This document shows positions 24,181-32,690 of a stretch of 64,000 nucleotides of DNA, piece by piece (positions within the stretch are counted from its first letter, which is position 1; each line of letters opens with the position of its first letter). The stretch is from positions 1-64,000 of the forward strand of contig DAOMNO010000008.1 of the NCBI GenBank assembly GCA_035443885.1. Reading direction: 5' to 3'. Both the position numbers and the translations under genes were made by a program. The stretch comes from DAOMNO01 sp035443885 (GTDB lineage Bacteria; Planctomycetota; Phycisphaerae; Phycisphaerales; SM1A02). The notes under the pieces were generated by a model. It saw nothing but the letters and a program-made list of their open reading frames with translations. It searched no databases and had not been told where the DNA came from.

Positions 24181-26700
24181 TTACGGCGCGTACTTGTTCT
24201 GCAAACGCTCGAAGTGCCTGCGGAAACGCTCGCCGCCGAGTGAAGCATCGGCTTGGCGCAATCGCTGAATCTGCGGCGCGATCTGGTGCGTGTTGCGGCT
24301 GGTCGCATCCAGAATCTGCAGCGAACGCAGATGCGCGAGCCACAAGCGCTGCTCCCCCGCCGCGTCGCCCGCAGCGATCAACCGACGATAAATGCGCATC
24401 GCTTCTGCGTAATCCTCTTCCGTAGGAGCGCTTTGGTGAAAGAGGCATTCGGCGCGGCCGAGCAGCCACGCCGCAGCGTTCGGCTCGTCGCGAAGCAGTC
24501 TGTCATAGTGCGACTGCGCGAGCGCGAAATCACCCGCCAATCGATGCGCTTCAGCAAGTTGACCGCGAAGCATTGCGATCACTTCTCTCGATGCGCTGGA
24601 GCTTGCGATCCATGCTTCGGCGCGCGATGCAACCGGCTTGAGTTCCCGCCTGATGAGTACAGTGGCTTGTTCTTCGCGACCTGCATCAAGCAGTGCATTG
24701 ACGCGACGATCAATCGACGCCAGCAGCGGTGAAAGCGTCTGTCCTGCGTGCTGGGGCGAAGCGGCCAGCAGGCGATCAAGCGTTACAACAGCTTCGTCCA
24801 CGCGGCCTGCGGCGCCAAATGCGGCCAGTCGCACGCGCAGCAGTTCGTTGAGAGTGAGTGCATCGAAACTGTCGCTTTCATCAATTGCCGCGAGTGTTTC
24901 GATGGCGCGATCTGTCTCGCCCAATGCGAGCTGTGCTTCCGCCAGGCGCACCTGCACAAGGACGATGCGATTGCTGCGGTCCGCAGAGAACTCCGCTTCG
25001 TTCAAGGCTTCCTGCGCCGCGACGATCATTTCACGGAAGCGCGCCGCACGATCAAAATCGGTTGCTGCAGCAAGCGCGTGCTGGCGTAATGCCGCCACGC
25101 GGAGGGCCTGTGCTTCAGCATGAAACGCTGATTCACGCGGAATCTGCGCTGCAAGCGACGCGGCATCCATATGACGATGCTCCGCAAGCGCGACCTGCGC
25201 CCCGAGCAGTCGCCAGCGGTCGATGCCCTGCATATGGGCGTATTGGTCCATCGCCACGCGCAATGCTTCCTTCACCAATGCCGCGTGCTCGCGCGGCGAC
25301 GCTACATACTGCTGGGCGGCGAGCGAAAGACCGAATTCGATGGCGCGTTCTGCTTCCGCCGCGCGGGGATGATCTCTCGCCAGTTCAATCAACCTTGCAG
25401 CAGCATCTGCGGGCCGATCGGCGTGATGCAGCGCACGACCCAGCGCGAACAGCGCGAGCGCACGATCGCGGTCATCCAGCGATCGACGATCCAGCAGCCC
25501 ACTCAATGATTCAATCGCTGCCTCCCGCTCGCGCGCGTCCGCACCGCCTGCGTGATGTTCCGCGAGGGCGATGACCACCAGCGGAGCGTCGTGCTTCACG
25601 TGCGGCGCAGCAGGTACGGCAATCGCCAGACGAGACCGTACGAGATCGCGCTGATCGTCGCCGTCCATCCCGATCGGCGCCTCGAGCAGCCTGACATAAC
25701 TGTCATACGCCCCCGCGGGGTCGAATCGGAGCGCGTGGCGGAACTGCGCATCCGCAAGCAGCACGCGCAGGAACGCCTGGCCCGGCCGGTTGTGGTCTCG
25801 TTCCATCGTGAGCAGCAGCGCGTTGCTGCGCGGGTCGAGCTGCGCCCTCGCCACGCGCGCTGCGAAGCGCGTGAGTGCATCCGCCGAGCTTTCAGCCTGC
25901 GCAAACCATTTCACTGCGTCGTCGGCACGATTCAGCGATGCAGCGGCCAGCCCCGCATACAGCGCCGCATCGTTCGCTGGCGCGCCCTCAAGAATCTCCG
26001 TGAGCGGGGAGAGCAGTCGCAGCGCAAGCGTGTGCAATCTCGTGCGCTCCGCACTGTCGTGAACATTGAATCGTGCGTGCAGTTCCGCGCCAACGCCGAG
26101 CAGAAACGGGATGCGGCGGTCTCGCTCCTCTTCCGCCAGCCGCCTTCGCTGCTGGCGCGCATCATCATCATCGTTCGCGTTCAATCGCTGATCCAAAGCC
26201 AGCATTGCATCCTGCAGCGCACTTTCTGCGGAACGGGCGGATTCGTACATGATTCTCGCGGCCTCGGCGGCGCGATCGCGCTGCGCCGCCGTCGGCATGC
26301 CGAACAATGCCGCCAAACCCGATGCTTCGATCGGCAGCAACTCGAAGTACGCATCCGCAGCCTGATCCGCAAGATGAACTGCGCGACTTGTCAATGACAG
26401 CGCGGGCGAAGCGATCAACGCGCTCCGCCTTGCCAGCATGTCGCGCACTAGCGCCTCACGCGCCGCTGCGGCAAGCGCGCGGTCGTTCAGGCGCATCCGA
26501 TCCAGCGCGAGCGCGAACTCTTCCGCGCGCGTTGCATCACGCGGCGGATTCGTTCGCATGTAGTGTTCCAGCACTTCGCGAAGGTCCAGCTCCGCCAGGC
26601 CGCGAAGCAAACGATCTTCTTCGTCATCCGGCGCGATCGCGCCCAGCATCACCAGCGATGCGGCGATCAAGACCAGATGAAACCATGCCGTTCGCATCAT
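24181..26700 (-). CDS. large exported TPR-type protein
   Basis: An 839-residue protein with an N-terminal export signal (WFHLVLIAASLVMLGA), otherwise entirely helical and rich in Ala, Arg and Glu. It has many tetratricopeptide-like units, such as ALFALGRALHHADRPADAAARLIELA, VRLAEAQLALGETDRAIETLAAI and AQSHYDRLLRDEPNAAAWLLGRAECLFHQ. It is the last gene of the vWA/ExbB/ExbD operon, starting 4 nt after the preceding stop. A periplasmic scaffold working with the proton-driven motor upstream is inferred. The start at 26700 (or the next codon) is chosen for the signal peptide. Confidence 0.75.
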   Translation of the reverse strand: MMRTAWFHLVLIAASLVMLGAIAPDDEEDRLLRGLAELDLREVLEHYMRTNPPRDATRAEEFALALDRMRLNDRALAAAAREALVRDMLARRSALIASPALSLTSRAVHLADQAADAYFELLPIEASGLAALFGMPTAAQRDRAAEAARIMYESARSAESALQDAMLALDQRLNANDDDDARQQRRRLAEEERDRRIPFLLGVGAELHARFNVHDSAERTRLHTLALRLLSPLTEILEGAPANDAALYAGLAAASLNRADDAVKWFAQAESSADALTRFAARVARAQLDPRSNALLLTMERDHNRPGQAFLRVLLADAQFRHALRFDPAGAYDSYVRLLEAPIGMDGDDQRDLVRSRLAIAVPAAPHVKHDAPLVVIALAEHHAGGADAREREAAIESLSGLLDRRSLDDRDRALALFALGRALHHADRPADAAARLIELARDHPRAAEAERAIEFGLSLAAQQYVASPREHAALVKEALRVAMDQYAHMQGIDRWRLLGAQVALAEHRHMDAASLAAQIPRESAFHAEAQALRVAALRQHALAAATDFDRAARFREMIVAAQEALNEAEFSADRSNRIVLVQVRLAEAQLALGETDRAIETLAAIDESDSFDALTLNELLRVRLAAFGAAGRVDEAVVTLDRLLAASPQHAGQTLSPLLASIDRRVNALLDAGREEQATVLIRRELKPVASRAEAWIASSSASREVIAMLRGQLAEAHRLAGDFALAQSHYDRLLRDEPNAAAWLLGRAECLFHQSAPTEEDYAEAMRIYRRLIAAGDAAGEQRLWLAHLRSLQILDATSRNTHQIAPQIQRLRQADASLGGERFRRHFERLQNKYAP

Positions 26701-26704
26701 CTGG

Positions 26705-27238
26705 TTAGTGCGCCTTTGTGAAGGTGATGTTGGTGTAACCGGCTCGCATGGCGACACTGAACGCTTCCACCACGTGCTCCCACCGCGCGCCCGTCGCGCC
26801 TTCGACGATGATCGGATGATCCGGCGCGAACAACCCGCCCGGCGCGTAAGGCGACAGTCGGCGCGATCGCAGAAACTCCAACAGATCGTCGAAGCTCCGC
26901 GGCTGCTCATACGGCCCGCTCAAGCGCACGCGATAGGCGTCTCGCTGGGCGCCGAGCGAACTGACCGCGATGCGCAGCGGTTCGTCGTCGAGCTGAAACG
27001 GGTCCGTCTCATGCCACGCGCTGCCGCGTTCAGGCAGATCAAGCCGGAAGATGCCCTCGCCGACCTTGAAGCTGGTCGCCGCCATGAAGTAGATAAGCAG
27101 CAGAAAGACCACGTCGATCATGGGCGTGACACTGAGGCCGATGCGAGTGCGGCCCCGAATGGGATCATGCCGCTCACGCACGCGCTTGTGCGCAATCACT
27201 TCTTCATTCGGCAGCTCGTGAAACAGACGATCAGTCAT
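26705..27238 (-). CDS. ExbD/TolR-family protein (second copy)
   Basis: A 177-residue single-pass protein. The cytoplasmic N terminus is about 38 residues. The transmembrane helix IDVVFLLLIYFMAATSF carries the family aspartate (IDVVFLLL) that conducts protons, and a periplasmic domain ends in the pattern PIIVEGATGARWEHVVEAFSVAMRAGYTNITF. It overlaps the preceding exbD copy by 4 nt (27235-27238). Two non-identical ExbD proteins with one ExbB suggest a heteromeric motor. Its periplasmic domain has extra sequence after GEGIFRLDLPERG compared with the first copy. Confidence 0.88.
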   Translation of the reverse strand: MTDRLFHELPNEEVIAHKRVRERHDPIRGRTRIGLSVTPMIDVVFLLLIYFMAATSFKVGEGIFRLDLPERGSAWHETDPFQLDDEPLRIAVSSLGAQRDAYRVRLSGPYEQPRSFDDLLEFLRSRRLSPYAPGGLFAPDHPIIVEGATGARWEHVVEAFSVAMRAGYTNITFTKAH

Positions 27239-27708
27239 CGATGGTCCTCGCGACTGACGACGAGGTTCAGGCGAATGCGCGACGCTTCACCCGCGCGGCG
27301 GGACGCAGCGGCGGTGATCGCCTGCATCACGGGGTCAATCCATTCATAATGCGTCGCGCGATCGGCGCGCAGATTCACCGCAAGCGAGGGGTTCGAAGCG
27401 TACAACTCTGCCAGTCGATCTGAGAGCGCTGCAAGCCCTTCGGCATCAGGCGAAAACTCCCTCGCGCCGAGCCGATACGCAGCAATGCGCCCACCCGCAG
27501 CAGGCACCAGATTCACCACCGCGCGGCTTTCATCGCCCGGCCTGTCGGTCATCGCTTCACGCGGCTGCGGAAGCTGCATCTGCACGTTCTCGGTTTCCAC
27601 AATCTGCGAAACGAGCACAAAGAACACGATGAGCAGAAACGCCACATCGATCATCGGCGTCATGTTCGCCTCAATCTCTGCATTACCGCGTTTGAAAATG
27701 GCACTCAT
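27235..27708 (-). CDS. ExbD/TolR-family protein (first copy)
   Basis: A 157-residue inner-membrane protein with NMTPMIDVAFLLIVFFVLVSQI, in which the aspartate of MIDVAFLL is the conserved proton-path residue. A periplasmic domain follows, with VNLRADRATHYEWIDPVMQAITAA. It lies 49 nt downstream of the ExbB gene and is coupled to the second ExbD by a 4-nt overlap. With ExbB it should form the stator that converts proton-motive force into movement of a periplasmic partner. Confidence 0.9.
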   Translation of the reverse strand: MSAIFKRGNAEIEANMTPMIDVAFLLIVFFVLVSQIVETENVQMQLPQPREAMTDRPGDESRAVVNLVPAAGGRIAAYRLGAREFSPDAEGLAALSDRLAELYASNPSLAVNLRADRATHYEWIDPVMQAITAAASRRAGEASRIRLNLVVSREDHR

Positions 27709-27757
27709 GAGTTCAGAAGTTCGTTCAACAAGGGCCGGATGAGTTCGCCACGGGGAA

Positions 27758-28573
27758 TCACTCCGCTTTCAGCGAAGCTGTGGCCTTTGCGCGGGGGCGG
27801 AACTGGTTCAGCATCTCCTCTGCGGTCAGCGTGGCTTCCGTCGTCAGCTCGTCGATTCGGTTGCGGATGACCGCGTAACCCGCCAGCGCGGGAATCGCAA
27901 CGACAAGGCCCCAGAACGTCGTTGTGAGCGCGGTACCGATGCCGCCTGCAAGCTGTACGGGGTCAGCGTCGCCGCCGCCCGCAGAGATCGCCTGAAACGC
28001 GAGAATCATGCCATACACCGTGCCGAACAGACCGATCATCGGGCTGACCTGGCCGAGGATGTTGAGGTATTCAATTCGGCGCAGGCGGCGCGTCGTCAGC
28101 TCATCCGCCGTCTGCTCCAAACTGCGAATCACTGCGGAAAAACCGTGGCTTGCCTCACGTAAGCCCGCGTGCAGCACCTGGCTGAAGAAACTCTCATCTC
28201 TGCCGGTCAGGTCCATCGCTTCGCGATAGTTGCCTCCGTTCATCAGATGGCGCACGGCTTCTACCACGCCTTGCGGCACAATGCTCTTGCGCTGGTTGGT
28301 CAGACTCATCATGCCGATCAGACCGATCGACAGCGCCGAGAGCGTGAGCAGAAACCAGATGATGAGGCTGCCGAGCAATTCAATGGATTTCTCGCCGTTC
28401 GCGTCTGTATGGCGCGCGATGAAGAACGCGCTCGTCAGGCTGTCCACGGGTTGAACGGCGCGCGAAGCGCGGTCGTCCAGATCGAACGGGTCCGACTGCG
28501 CAAGTGCAACGTGCTGCGGCACGATGAACACGCTCAGAACAAGAATCATCAGCAGCATTCGCAGACTTGGCAT
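27758..28573 (-). CDS. MotA/TolQ/ExbB proton channel family protein
   Basis: A 271-residue protein with a cleavable-type signal (LLMILVLSVFIVPQHVALA) in front of the usual three-helix ExbB layout. The first helix is SLIIWFLLTLSALSIGLIGM. The conserved core is LNILGQVSPMIGLFGTVYGMILAFQAIS and GGIGTALTTTFWGLVVAIPALAGYAVIRNRIDEL. The signal peptide followed by an extra periplasmic segment is common in planctomycete and other ExbB-like proteins. It heads the ExbB-ExbD-ExbD run and has a GAGGAG site before the ATG. Confidence 0.92.
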   Translation of the reverse strand: MPSLRMLLMILVLSVFIVPQHVALAQSDPFDLDDRASRAVQPVDSLTSAFFIARHTDANGEKSIELLGSLIIWFLLTLSALSIGLIGMMSLTNQRKSIVPQGVVEAVRHLMNGGNYREAMDLTGRDESFFSQVLHAGLREASHGFSAVIRSLEQTADELTTRRLRRIEYLNILGQVSPMIGLFGTVYGMILAFQAISAGGGDADPVQLAGGIGTALTTTFWGLVVAIPALAGYAVIRNRIDELTTEATLTAEEMLNQFRPRAKATASLKAE

Positions 28574-28598
28574 CGCGGCTCCTCGTGTCGATCAATCT

Positions 28599-29096
28599 TC
28601 ATCGTGGCTGTTCAGGCAAACTCGCACGGACGGATGTCAACTGCTCCAGCACATCCGGCCGCTGACGAGACGCTTCCTCTTCCTGCGCGCGGTTGAGCAG
28701 GCGATGCGACACTTCAGGCCGAGCGAAGGTATCGCGATAAATGATCGCCAGTTCGATCAGGCTCGGTGCTGTGAACGAAGAATCGCCGTAGAGAATCGCG
28801 CCACGCGCAAACATCACGGAAGCGTCCCGCGGCCGGTTCAACCCCAGCAGCGCGCGGCCGCACTGGTTGCACGTCTGGCCCACGTCGCGCCGACCCGGCC
28901 GCTCCAGCGCGCGTGTGCATGCTTCAAGGGCCTCGGCAAACTTCTGTTCAGCAAGCATCGCTTCGATGGCGTCCGGCGCGGCCTGCCTTGGCGCGGTGTC
29001 AAGCGTTGCGCTCTGCACAGCGCCGAAGGCCAGCAGCGCGCTGAACGCCGCCAGCGCGATCAGAGCAAGGGATGTTCGAGGAAAGTTTCGACTCAT
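28599..29096 (-). CDS. small exported TPR-like protein
   Basis: A 165-residue protein with an N-terminal signal (LALIALAAFSALLAFGAVQSA) and helical repeats (AIEAMLAEQKFAEALEACTRALERPGRRDVGQTCNQCGRALLGLNRP). A CNQCG pair of cysteines is notable. It overlaps the vWA gene stop by 4 nt and precedes the ExbB gene by 25 nt, placing it firmly within the motor operon. A role as a periplasmic adaptor is inferred; no specific family is claimed. Confidence 0.65.
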   Translation of the reverse strand: MSRNFPRTSLALIALAAFSALLAFGAVQSATLDTAPRQAAPDAIEAMLAEQKFAEALEACTRALERPGRRDVGQTCNQCGRALLGLNRPRDASVMFARGAILYGDSSFTAPSLIELAIIYRDTFARPEVSHRLLNRAQEEEASRQRPDVLEQLTSVRASLPEQPR

Positions 29097-30106
29097 GGTT
29101 CTGCGAGTCCCAGTTCCGCCCGTGAAATGAAACGATAGCCTCGGCCTTCCGCGCCACCATGCTGGCGTGCGATCAACTCCAGCGTACCGAGCGGATCGGG
29201 ATCGAGAAACTGGATGGCGTTGATCTGCGTTCGTCGCTGGCCGGTTACGCGGTCCTTCGGGTTCAACCGCTCTAACTGCGCCATCAGCTCATCCTGATCG
29301 ATTTCATAGATGCCCGAACCGCGAATGCGATCGCTGAGCAGAAAAATCACATCGGGATTCAACCGCATTGCGGCCTCGAACGCGGCTACCGGGTTCGACC
29401 GCCCCGCAGGAATCACGTTCGCATCAATCCAGCGCATCGCAGCAGATTTTGCATCCGGCGTCGCGGGCATCAGCCTGCGCGGCGGCGGCACCACCAGCGC
29501 CTCGCTCCGCTGAAAGAACACGATGCCAAAGCTCTGCTGAGGTGTCAGTGACTCCAGCGATCGTCCCAGCTCCTGCAGGATGATCTGCAAATACGCGATC
29601 ATCGAACCGGATGCGTCGATGACATACACGATTCGCCTCGCGTTGCTCGTGGACAAGCCGAGAAACGACACCGAGCCGCGCGCTGCGGGTGGCGCGAAGT
29701 CCGATCCGGTTGGCAACGGCGCCGAATCGGATGAAAGGCTGCTCGCGTCCAGACTGATCTCCGCGATTGCCGCTTCGATATTCTGATCCAGCACCGGCAC
29801 ATCAATCTCGATCGGCGGAGATTCTTCAAGCGTCTCCCCCACGGGCAGATTCGGCGGAACAACAGGGTCGTACGCGGGTGCGGTGAAATCTGCCACGATG
29901 ACGGGCGGACGTTCCGCTTCCGGCGTGCGCGCAGCCGACCACGTGATGAAGAACCCCGCCAGCACAAGGGCTGCGTGCAACAGCGCGCTGCCGAGCCACG
30001 GCACAATGCGCTTCGCGGATCTCTCTGCGCTGCTCTCCGCACCCAGTTCGCCCAACGGCGCGATCAGCGGTGTGGACGCCGAGTTGTCGCGTTGGTGTTC
30101 GGTCAT
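29093..30106 (-). CDS. TonB-like anchored vWA domain protein
   Basis: A 337-residue protein. The cytoplasmic N terminus is about 36 residues. A single transmembrane helix, WLGSALLHAALVLAGFFITW, carries Ser40 and His44 in the SxxxH spacing seen in TonB. A proline-rich periplasmic stretch (about 66-110) follows, then a vWA domain (about 147-330) with MIDAS motif VIDASGSM (D164, S166, S168). This fuses a TonB-like energy-coupling anchor to a protein-binding vWA module in place of the TonB C-terminal domain. It is the first gene of the operon that supplies ExbB and two ExbD. The start at 30106 is preferred, because upstream the frame runs into the divergent promoter region. Confidence 0.8.
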   Translation of the reverse strand: MTEHQRDNSASTPLIAPLGELGAESSAERSAKRIVPWLGSALLHAALVLAGFFITWSAARTPEAERPPVIVADFTAPAYDPVVPPNLPVGETLEESPPIEIDVPVLDQNIEAAIAEISLDASSLSSDSAPLPTGSDFAPPAARGSVSFLGLSTSNARRIVYVIDASGSMIAYLQIILQELGRSLESLTPQQSFGIVFFQRSEALVVPPPRRLMPATPDAKSAAMRWIDANVIPAGRSNPVAAFEAAMRLNPDVIFLLSDRIRGSGIYEIDQDELMAQLERLNPKDRVTGQRRTQINAIQFLDPDPLGTLELIARQHGGAEGRGYRFISRAELGLAEP

Positions 30107-30294
30107 CGCATAAACGACGCAGCGCGAACGAACCGCACGAAACACACTGCGCCTCTCGGCATGGTAGTCACACATCGCGCGTGGTGCCGCAATGCGGGCG
30201 GAAAGCCGAAGGCAACCTGCAACCCGCCGGTTCGCCGACATCATCGCAGCAAGGTGGATTGGGATGCGCTGACCCCCGGTCGCGCCACGCTCGA

Positions 30295-30315
30295 ACCCCA
30301 CTATCCTTTTGGGGT
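30295..30315. promoter_or_regulatory. inverted repeat in divergent intergenic region
   Basis: ACCCCA (30295-30300) and TGGGGT (30310-30315) are exact reverse complements 9 nt apart, in the 334-nt gap (30107-30440) between the vWA operon and the DUF2703-like gene. An operator for either direction is possible. No other clear feature was seen in this gap apart from the AAAGGAG site before 30441. Confidence 0.3.
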
Positions 30316-30440
30316 ATCCGGCCATCGAACCGTGTTCGCAGGATGCGGCAACCGCTGATATTTCCCCTGGCCCCACATTAATGCTGCGTCCATCGCCCCC
30401 TCCATTCGTCTTTATCAGTGTCAAAGGAGTTCATTCAATC

Positions 30441-31115
30441 ATGCGATCACTGATTTTCCCCGTGCTGCTTGCCCTTGCCGGGTGCACTGCGGCCAACCCC
30501 GAAAGGACGAATGTCATGTCACCAGCTTCATTCTCGCCGCGACAACTCACGGTCGAACTGCTCGCACTTGACCTCGACACGTGCGGCCGCTGCACCGGCA
30601 CCGGCGCGAACCTCGACGCGGCGATCCAGACTGTTGCCGATGTGCTGCGCGAAGCCGACGTTGAAGTTGACGTACGCAAGACCGTCATCACGTCGGCAGC
30701 GCAGGCCAGAAAGCTGCGCTTCGAGTCCTCGCCAACGATCCGCGTCAACGGCCGCGACATCGCACTGGAACTGCGGGAAAGCAACTGCGGTGATTGTGGC
30801 GACATCTGTGGCTGCGATGGCCAGGTCGATTGCCGCGTGTGGGTCTGGCAGGGAAGGGAATATACCGAAGCACCCAAGGCCCTCATCATCGATGCCATCC
30901 TCCGTACCTATGCTCAGGCGTGGGAGCCGCTCCCGCTGCCCCGAAAGGAATATCAGTTGCCTGAAAATCTTCGCAACTTCTTCGAGGCCCTTGAGCAGAA
31001 GGGCACGCAGGAAACCCCCGCATGTTGCGACAGCACGACATGCTGCGATGAAAGCGAGAAGGAAACGTGCTGCGGTGCGGGTGCCAATAAAGAAGTGTGC
31101 GGCTGCGAGGCCTGA
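30441..31115 (+). CDS. DUF2703-like cysteine-rich lipoprotein
   Basis: A 224-residue lipoprotein with lipobox LALAGC. The mature part reads TVELLALDLDTCGRCTGTGANLDAAIQTV (CxxC), PTIRVNGRDIALELRESNCGDCGDICG and WVWQGREYTEAPKALIIDAIL, matching the DUF2703 thioredoxin-like pattern as I recall it. The C terminus is extremely Cys-rich (PACCDSTTCCDE, TCCGAG, CGCEA), which suggests metal or metalloid binding. The start at 30441 follows AAAGGAG. A SigZ-like sigma factor gene begins 5 nt after the stop, so they form one unit. A role in metal/metalloid stress is inferred, not shown. Confidence 0.7.
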   Translation: MRSLIFPVLLALAGCTAANPERTNVMSPASFSPRQLTVELLALDLDTCGRCTGTGANLDAAIQTVADVLREADVEVDVRKTVITSAAQARKLRFESSPTIRVNGRDIALELRESNCGDCGDICGCDGQVDCRVWVWQGREYTEAPKALIIDAILRTYAQAWEPLPLPRKEYQLPENLRNFFEALEQKGTQETPACCDSTTCCDESEKETCCGAGANKEVCGCEA

Positions 31116-31120
31116 CCCCC

Positions 31121-31693
31121 ATGACCACCAATATCGCGTCGCTTAACGCCGAGTTCCTCACGCGTCTCCGGGCCTTTGTCCGGAGACGCGTGCGCGCCGA
31201 GCATGATGCCGAGGACATTGTGCAGGACGTGCTCACCAGACTGGTCCAGCACGATCAAACGATCGATTCACGTGATGACCGAGCGGTTGCAGCCTGGTTA
31301 TTCACCGTGGCGCGGCGAGCCATCATCGATCGCTCCCGGACCTCGGTCCGCGAAGGACATGCCGATGCGAATGATGTTGCAATGGTTGACCCGGCCGAAG
31401 ACCCTTCGGCGTCAGCCGAGCTTGCCCGATGCATGGAGCCGATGCTGGCAATGCTCAGCAACGATGATCGGGTTCTGCTGCAGCGAATCGACATGGTGGG
31501 CGAATCGCAGGCGGATGTGGCCCGCGAGCTTGGCATGTCGATGTCCGGCTTGAAATCGCGCGTGCAGCGAGCGCGCCAGCGATTGCGGGCGCAGCTTGAA
31601 GGCTGCTGCGCGATCGAGCGCGATCGCCTCGGCCAGCCGGCTGACTACCAACGTCGCCGCGATCAGCCGTGTCCGTGCGATGGGTGTGGGTAA
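31121..31693 (+). CDS. SigZ-like ECF sigma factor
   Basis: A 190-residue sigma factor. Region 2 is FLTRLRAFVRRRVRAEHDAEDIVQDVLTRLV and AAWLFTVARRAIIDRSR. Region 4 is LSNDDRVLLQRIDMVGESQADVARELGMSMSGLKSRVQRARQRLRAQLEGCC. The tail CCAIERDRLGQPADYQ, then PCPCDGC, matches SigZ-type proteins, in which cysteines follow region 4 and may sense metals or redox state. It lies 5 nt after the Cys-rich lipoprotein gene and upstream of a methyltransferase. The Cys-tailed sigma and Cys-rich lipoprotein probably respond to the same chemical signal. Confidence 0.85.
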   Translation: MTTNIASLNAEFLTRLRAFVRRRVRAEHDAEDIVQDVLTRLVQHDQTIDSRDDRAVAAWLFTVARRAIIDRSRTSVREGHADANDVAMVDPAEDPSASAELARCMEPMLAMLSNDDRVLLQRIDMVGESQADVARELGMSMSGLKSRVQRARQRLRAQLEGCCAIERDRLGQPADYQRRRDQPCPCDGCG

Positions 31694-31736
31694 CATCGGC
31701 GATTCTTAATTTCAATAATTTTCTTGCGGATCAGAC

Positions 31737-32591
31737 ATGCCGTTACAAACCACACCGGATGCATCGAGTCGAGCCGTGACGAATCCAAACAAAGCGTTGT
31801 GGGAAAAGGGCGACTTCACAAAGATCGCCGCGTTCATGCGACAGTCAGGAGACGCGGTCGCCGCGTCTCTGGGCGTCAAGCCCCCGCTGCGGGTGCTGGA
31901 TTTGGGTTGCGGCGACGGCACCACGGCGGTTCCGCTCGCGCAGATTGGCGCCGACGTGCTCGGAATCGATATTGCCAGCAACCTCGTCGATGCCGGCAAC
32001 AAACGCGCCGCCGAACTGGGCTTGCCCTGCTTGAAGTTCCAGGAAGGCGACGCATGCAATCTGGAAGCAGTCGATGACCATTCGTTCGATTTGACCATCT
32101 CATTTTTTGGCGCCATGTTCGCACCCAAACCATTTGATGTCGCGCGTGAGATGGTGCGGGTAACCAGGCCGGGCGGCCGCATTGTGATGGGCAACTGGAT
32201 ACCGGACGATCCCACATCGTTTGTGTCGCAACTGCTCAAGATCAGTGCGTCGTTCACTCCGCCTCCCCCCGACGGGTTCATCAGTCCGATGACCTGGGGT
32301 GTGGAATCTCACATCGTCGAGCGCCTCGGTCAGGCGGGAGTGCCACGCGAGAAGATTTCCATGATGAAGGACACATACGCATTCATCACGCCAGCGTCGC
32401 CTGCGCATCTCGTGCAAACCTTTATGCAGTATTACGGCCCGACGATGAATGCATTTGAGGCGGCGCAAAAGAACGGGAGGGAAGCGGAACTTCAAGAGCA
32501 ACTGCTCGCCCTCGCGAACGCGCAGAACACCGCGTCGGACGGCAGAACATGCATCCCCGCCACCTTCATGCGCGTGATGGTGCACTGCTGA
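31737..32591 (+). CDS. class I SAM-dependent methyltransferase (UbiE-like)
   Basis: A 284-residue methyltransferase. Motif I is VLDLGCGDGTTAVPLAQIGADVLGIDIASNLV, followed by the acidic motif FQEGDACNL, motif DLTISFFGAMFAPKP and MVRVTRPGGRIVMGNW. The C-terminal domain is about 110 residues and helical. Substrate is unknown. It begins 43 nt after the sigma gene and is likely cotranscribed with the DUF2703-like lipoprotein and the sigma factor. It resembles methyltransferases found with SigZ-type sigma factors more than genuine menaquinone UbiE. A short A/T-rich stretch precedes the start. Confidence 0.8.
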   Translation: MPLQTTPDASSRAVTNPNKALWEKGDFTKIAAFMRQSGDAVAASLGVKPPLRVLDLGCGDGTTAVPLAQIGADVLGIDIASNLVDAGNKRAAELGLPCLKFQEGDACNLEAVDDHSFDLTISFFGAMFAPKPFDVAREMVRVTRPGGRIVMGNWIPDDPTSFVSQLLKISASFTPPPPDGFISPMTWGVESHIVERLGQAGVPREKISMMKDTYAFITPASPAHLVQTFMQYYGPTMNAFEAAQKNGREAELQEQLLALANAQNTASDGRTCIPATFMRVMVHC

Positions 32592-32632
32592 GAGCCTCAT
32601 GGCGTGGTCTGGGTTGCAATAGCGGTGTGCAA

Positions 32633-32666
32633 GGCAACACGGCACGCCAAGGCGTGCCGTGTTGCC
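32633..32666. terminator. perfect 16-bp hairpin between convergent genes
   Basis: Arms at 32633-32648 (GGCAACACGGCACGCC) and 32651-32666 are exact reverse complements around AA. It lies between the plus-strand methyltransferase stop and the minus-strand tmRNA 3' end, so it can work in both directions. No U-tract follows either side, so it may be a non-canonical terminator or an RNA 3'-end stabiliser. Confidence 0.6.
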
Positions 32667-32690
32667 CCGTGTCGCGATGTGTCAAAACAG

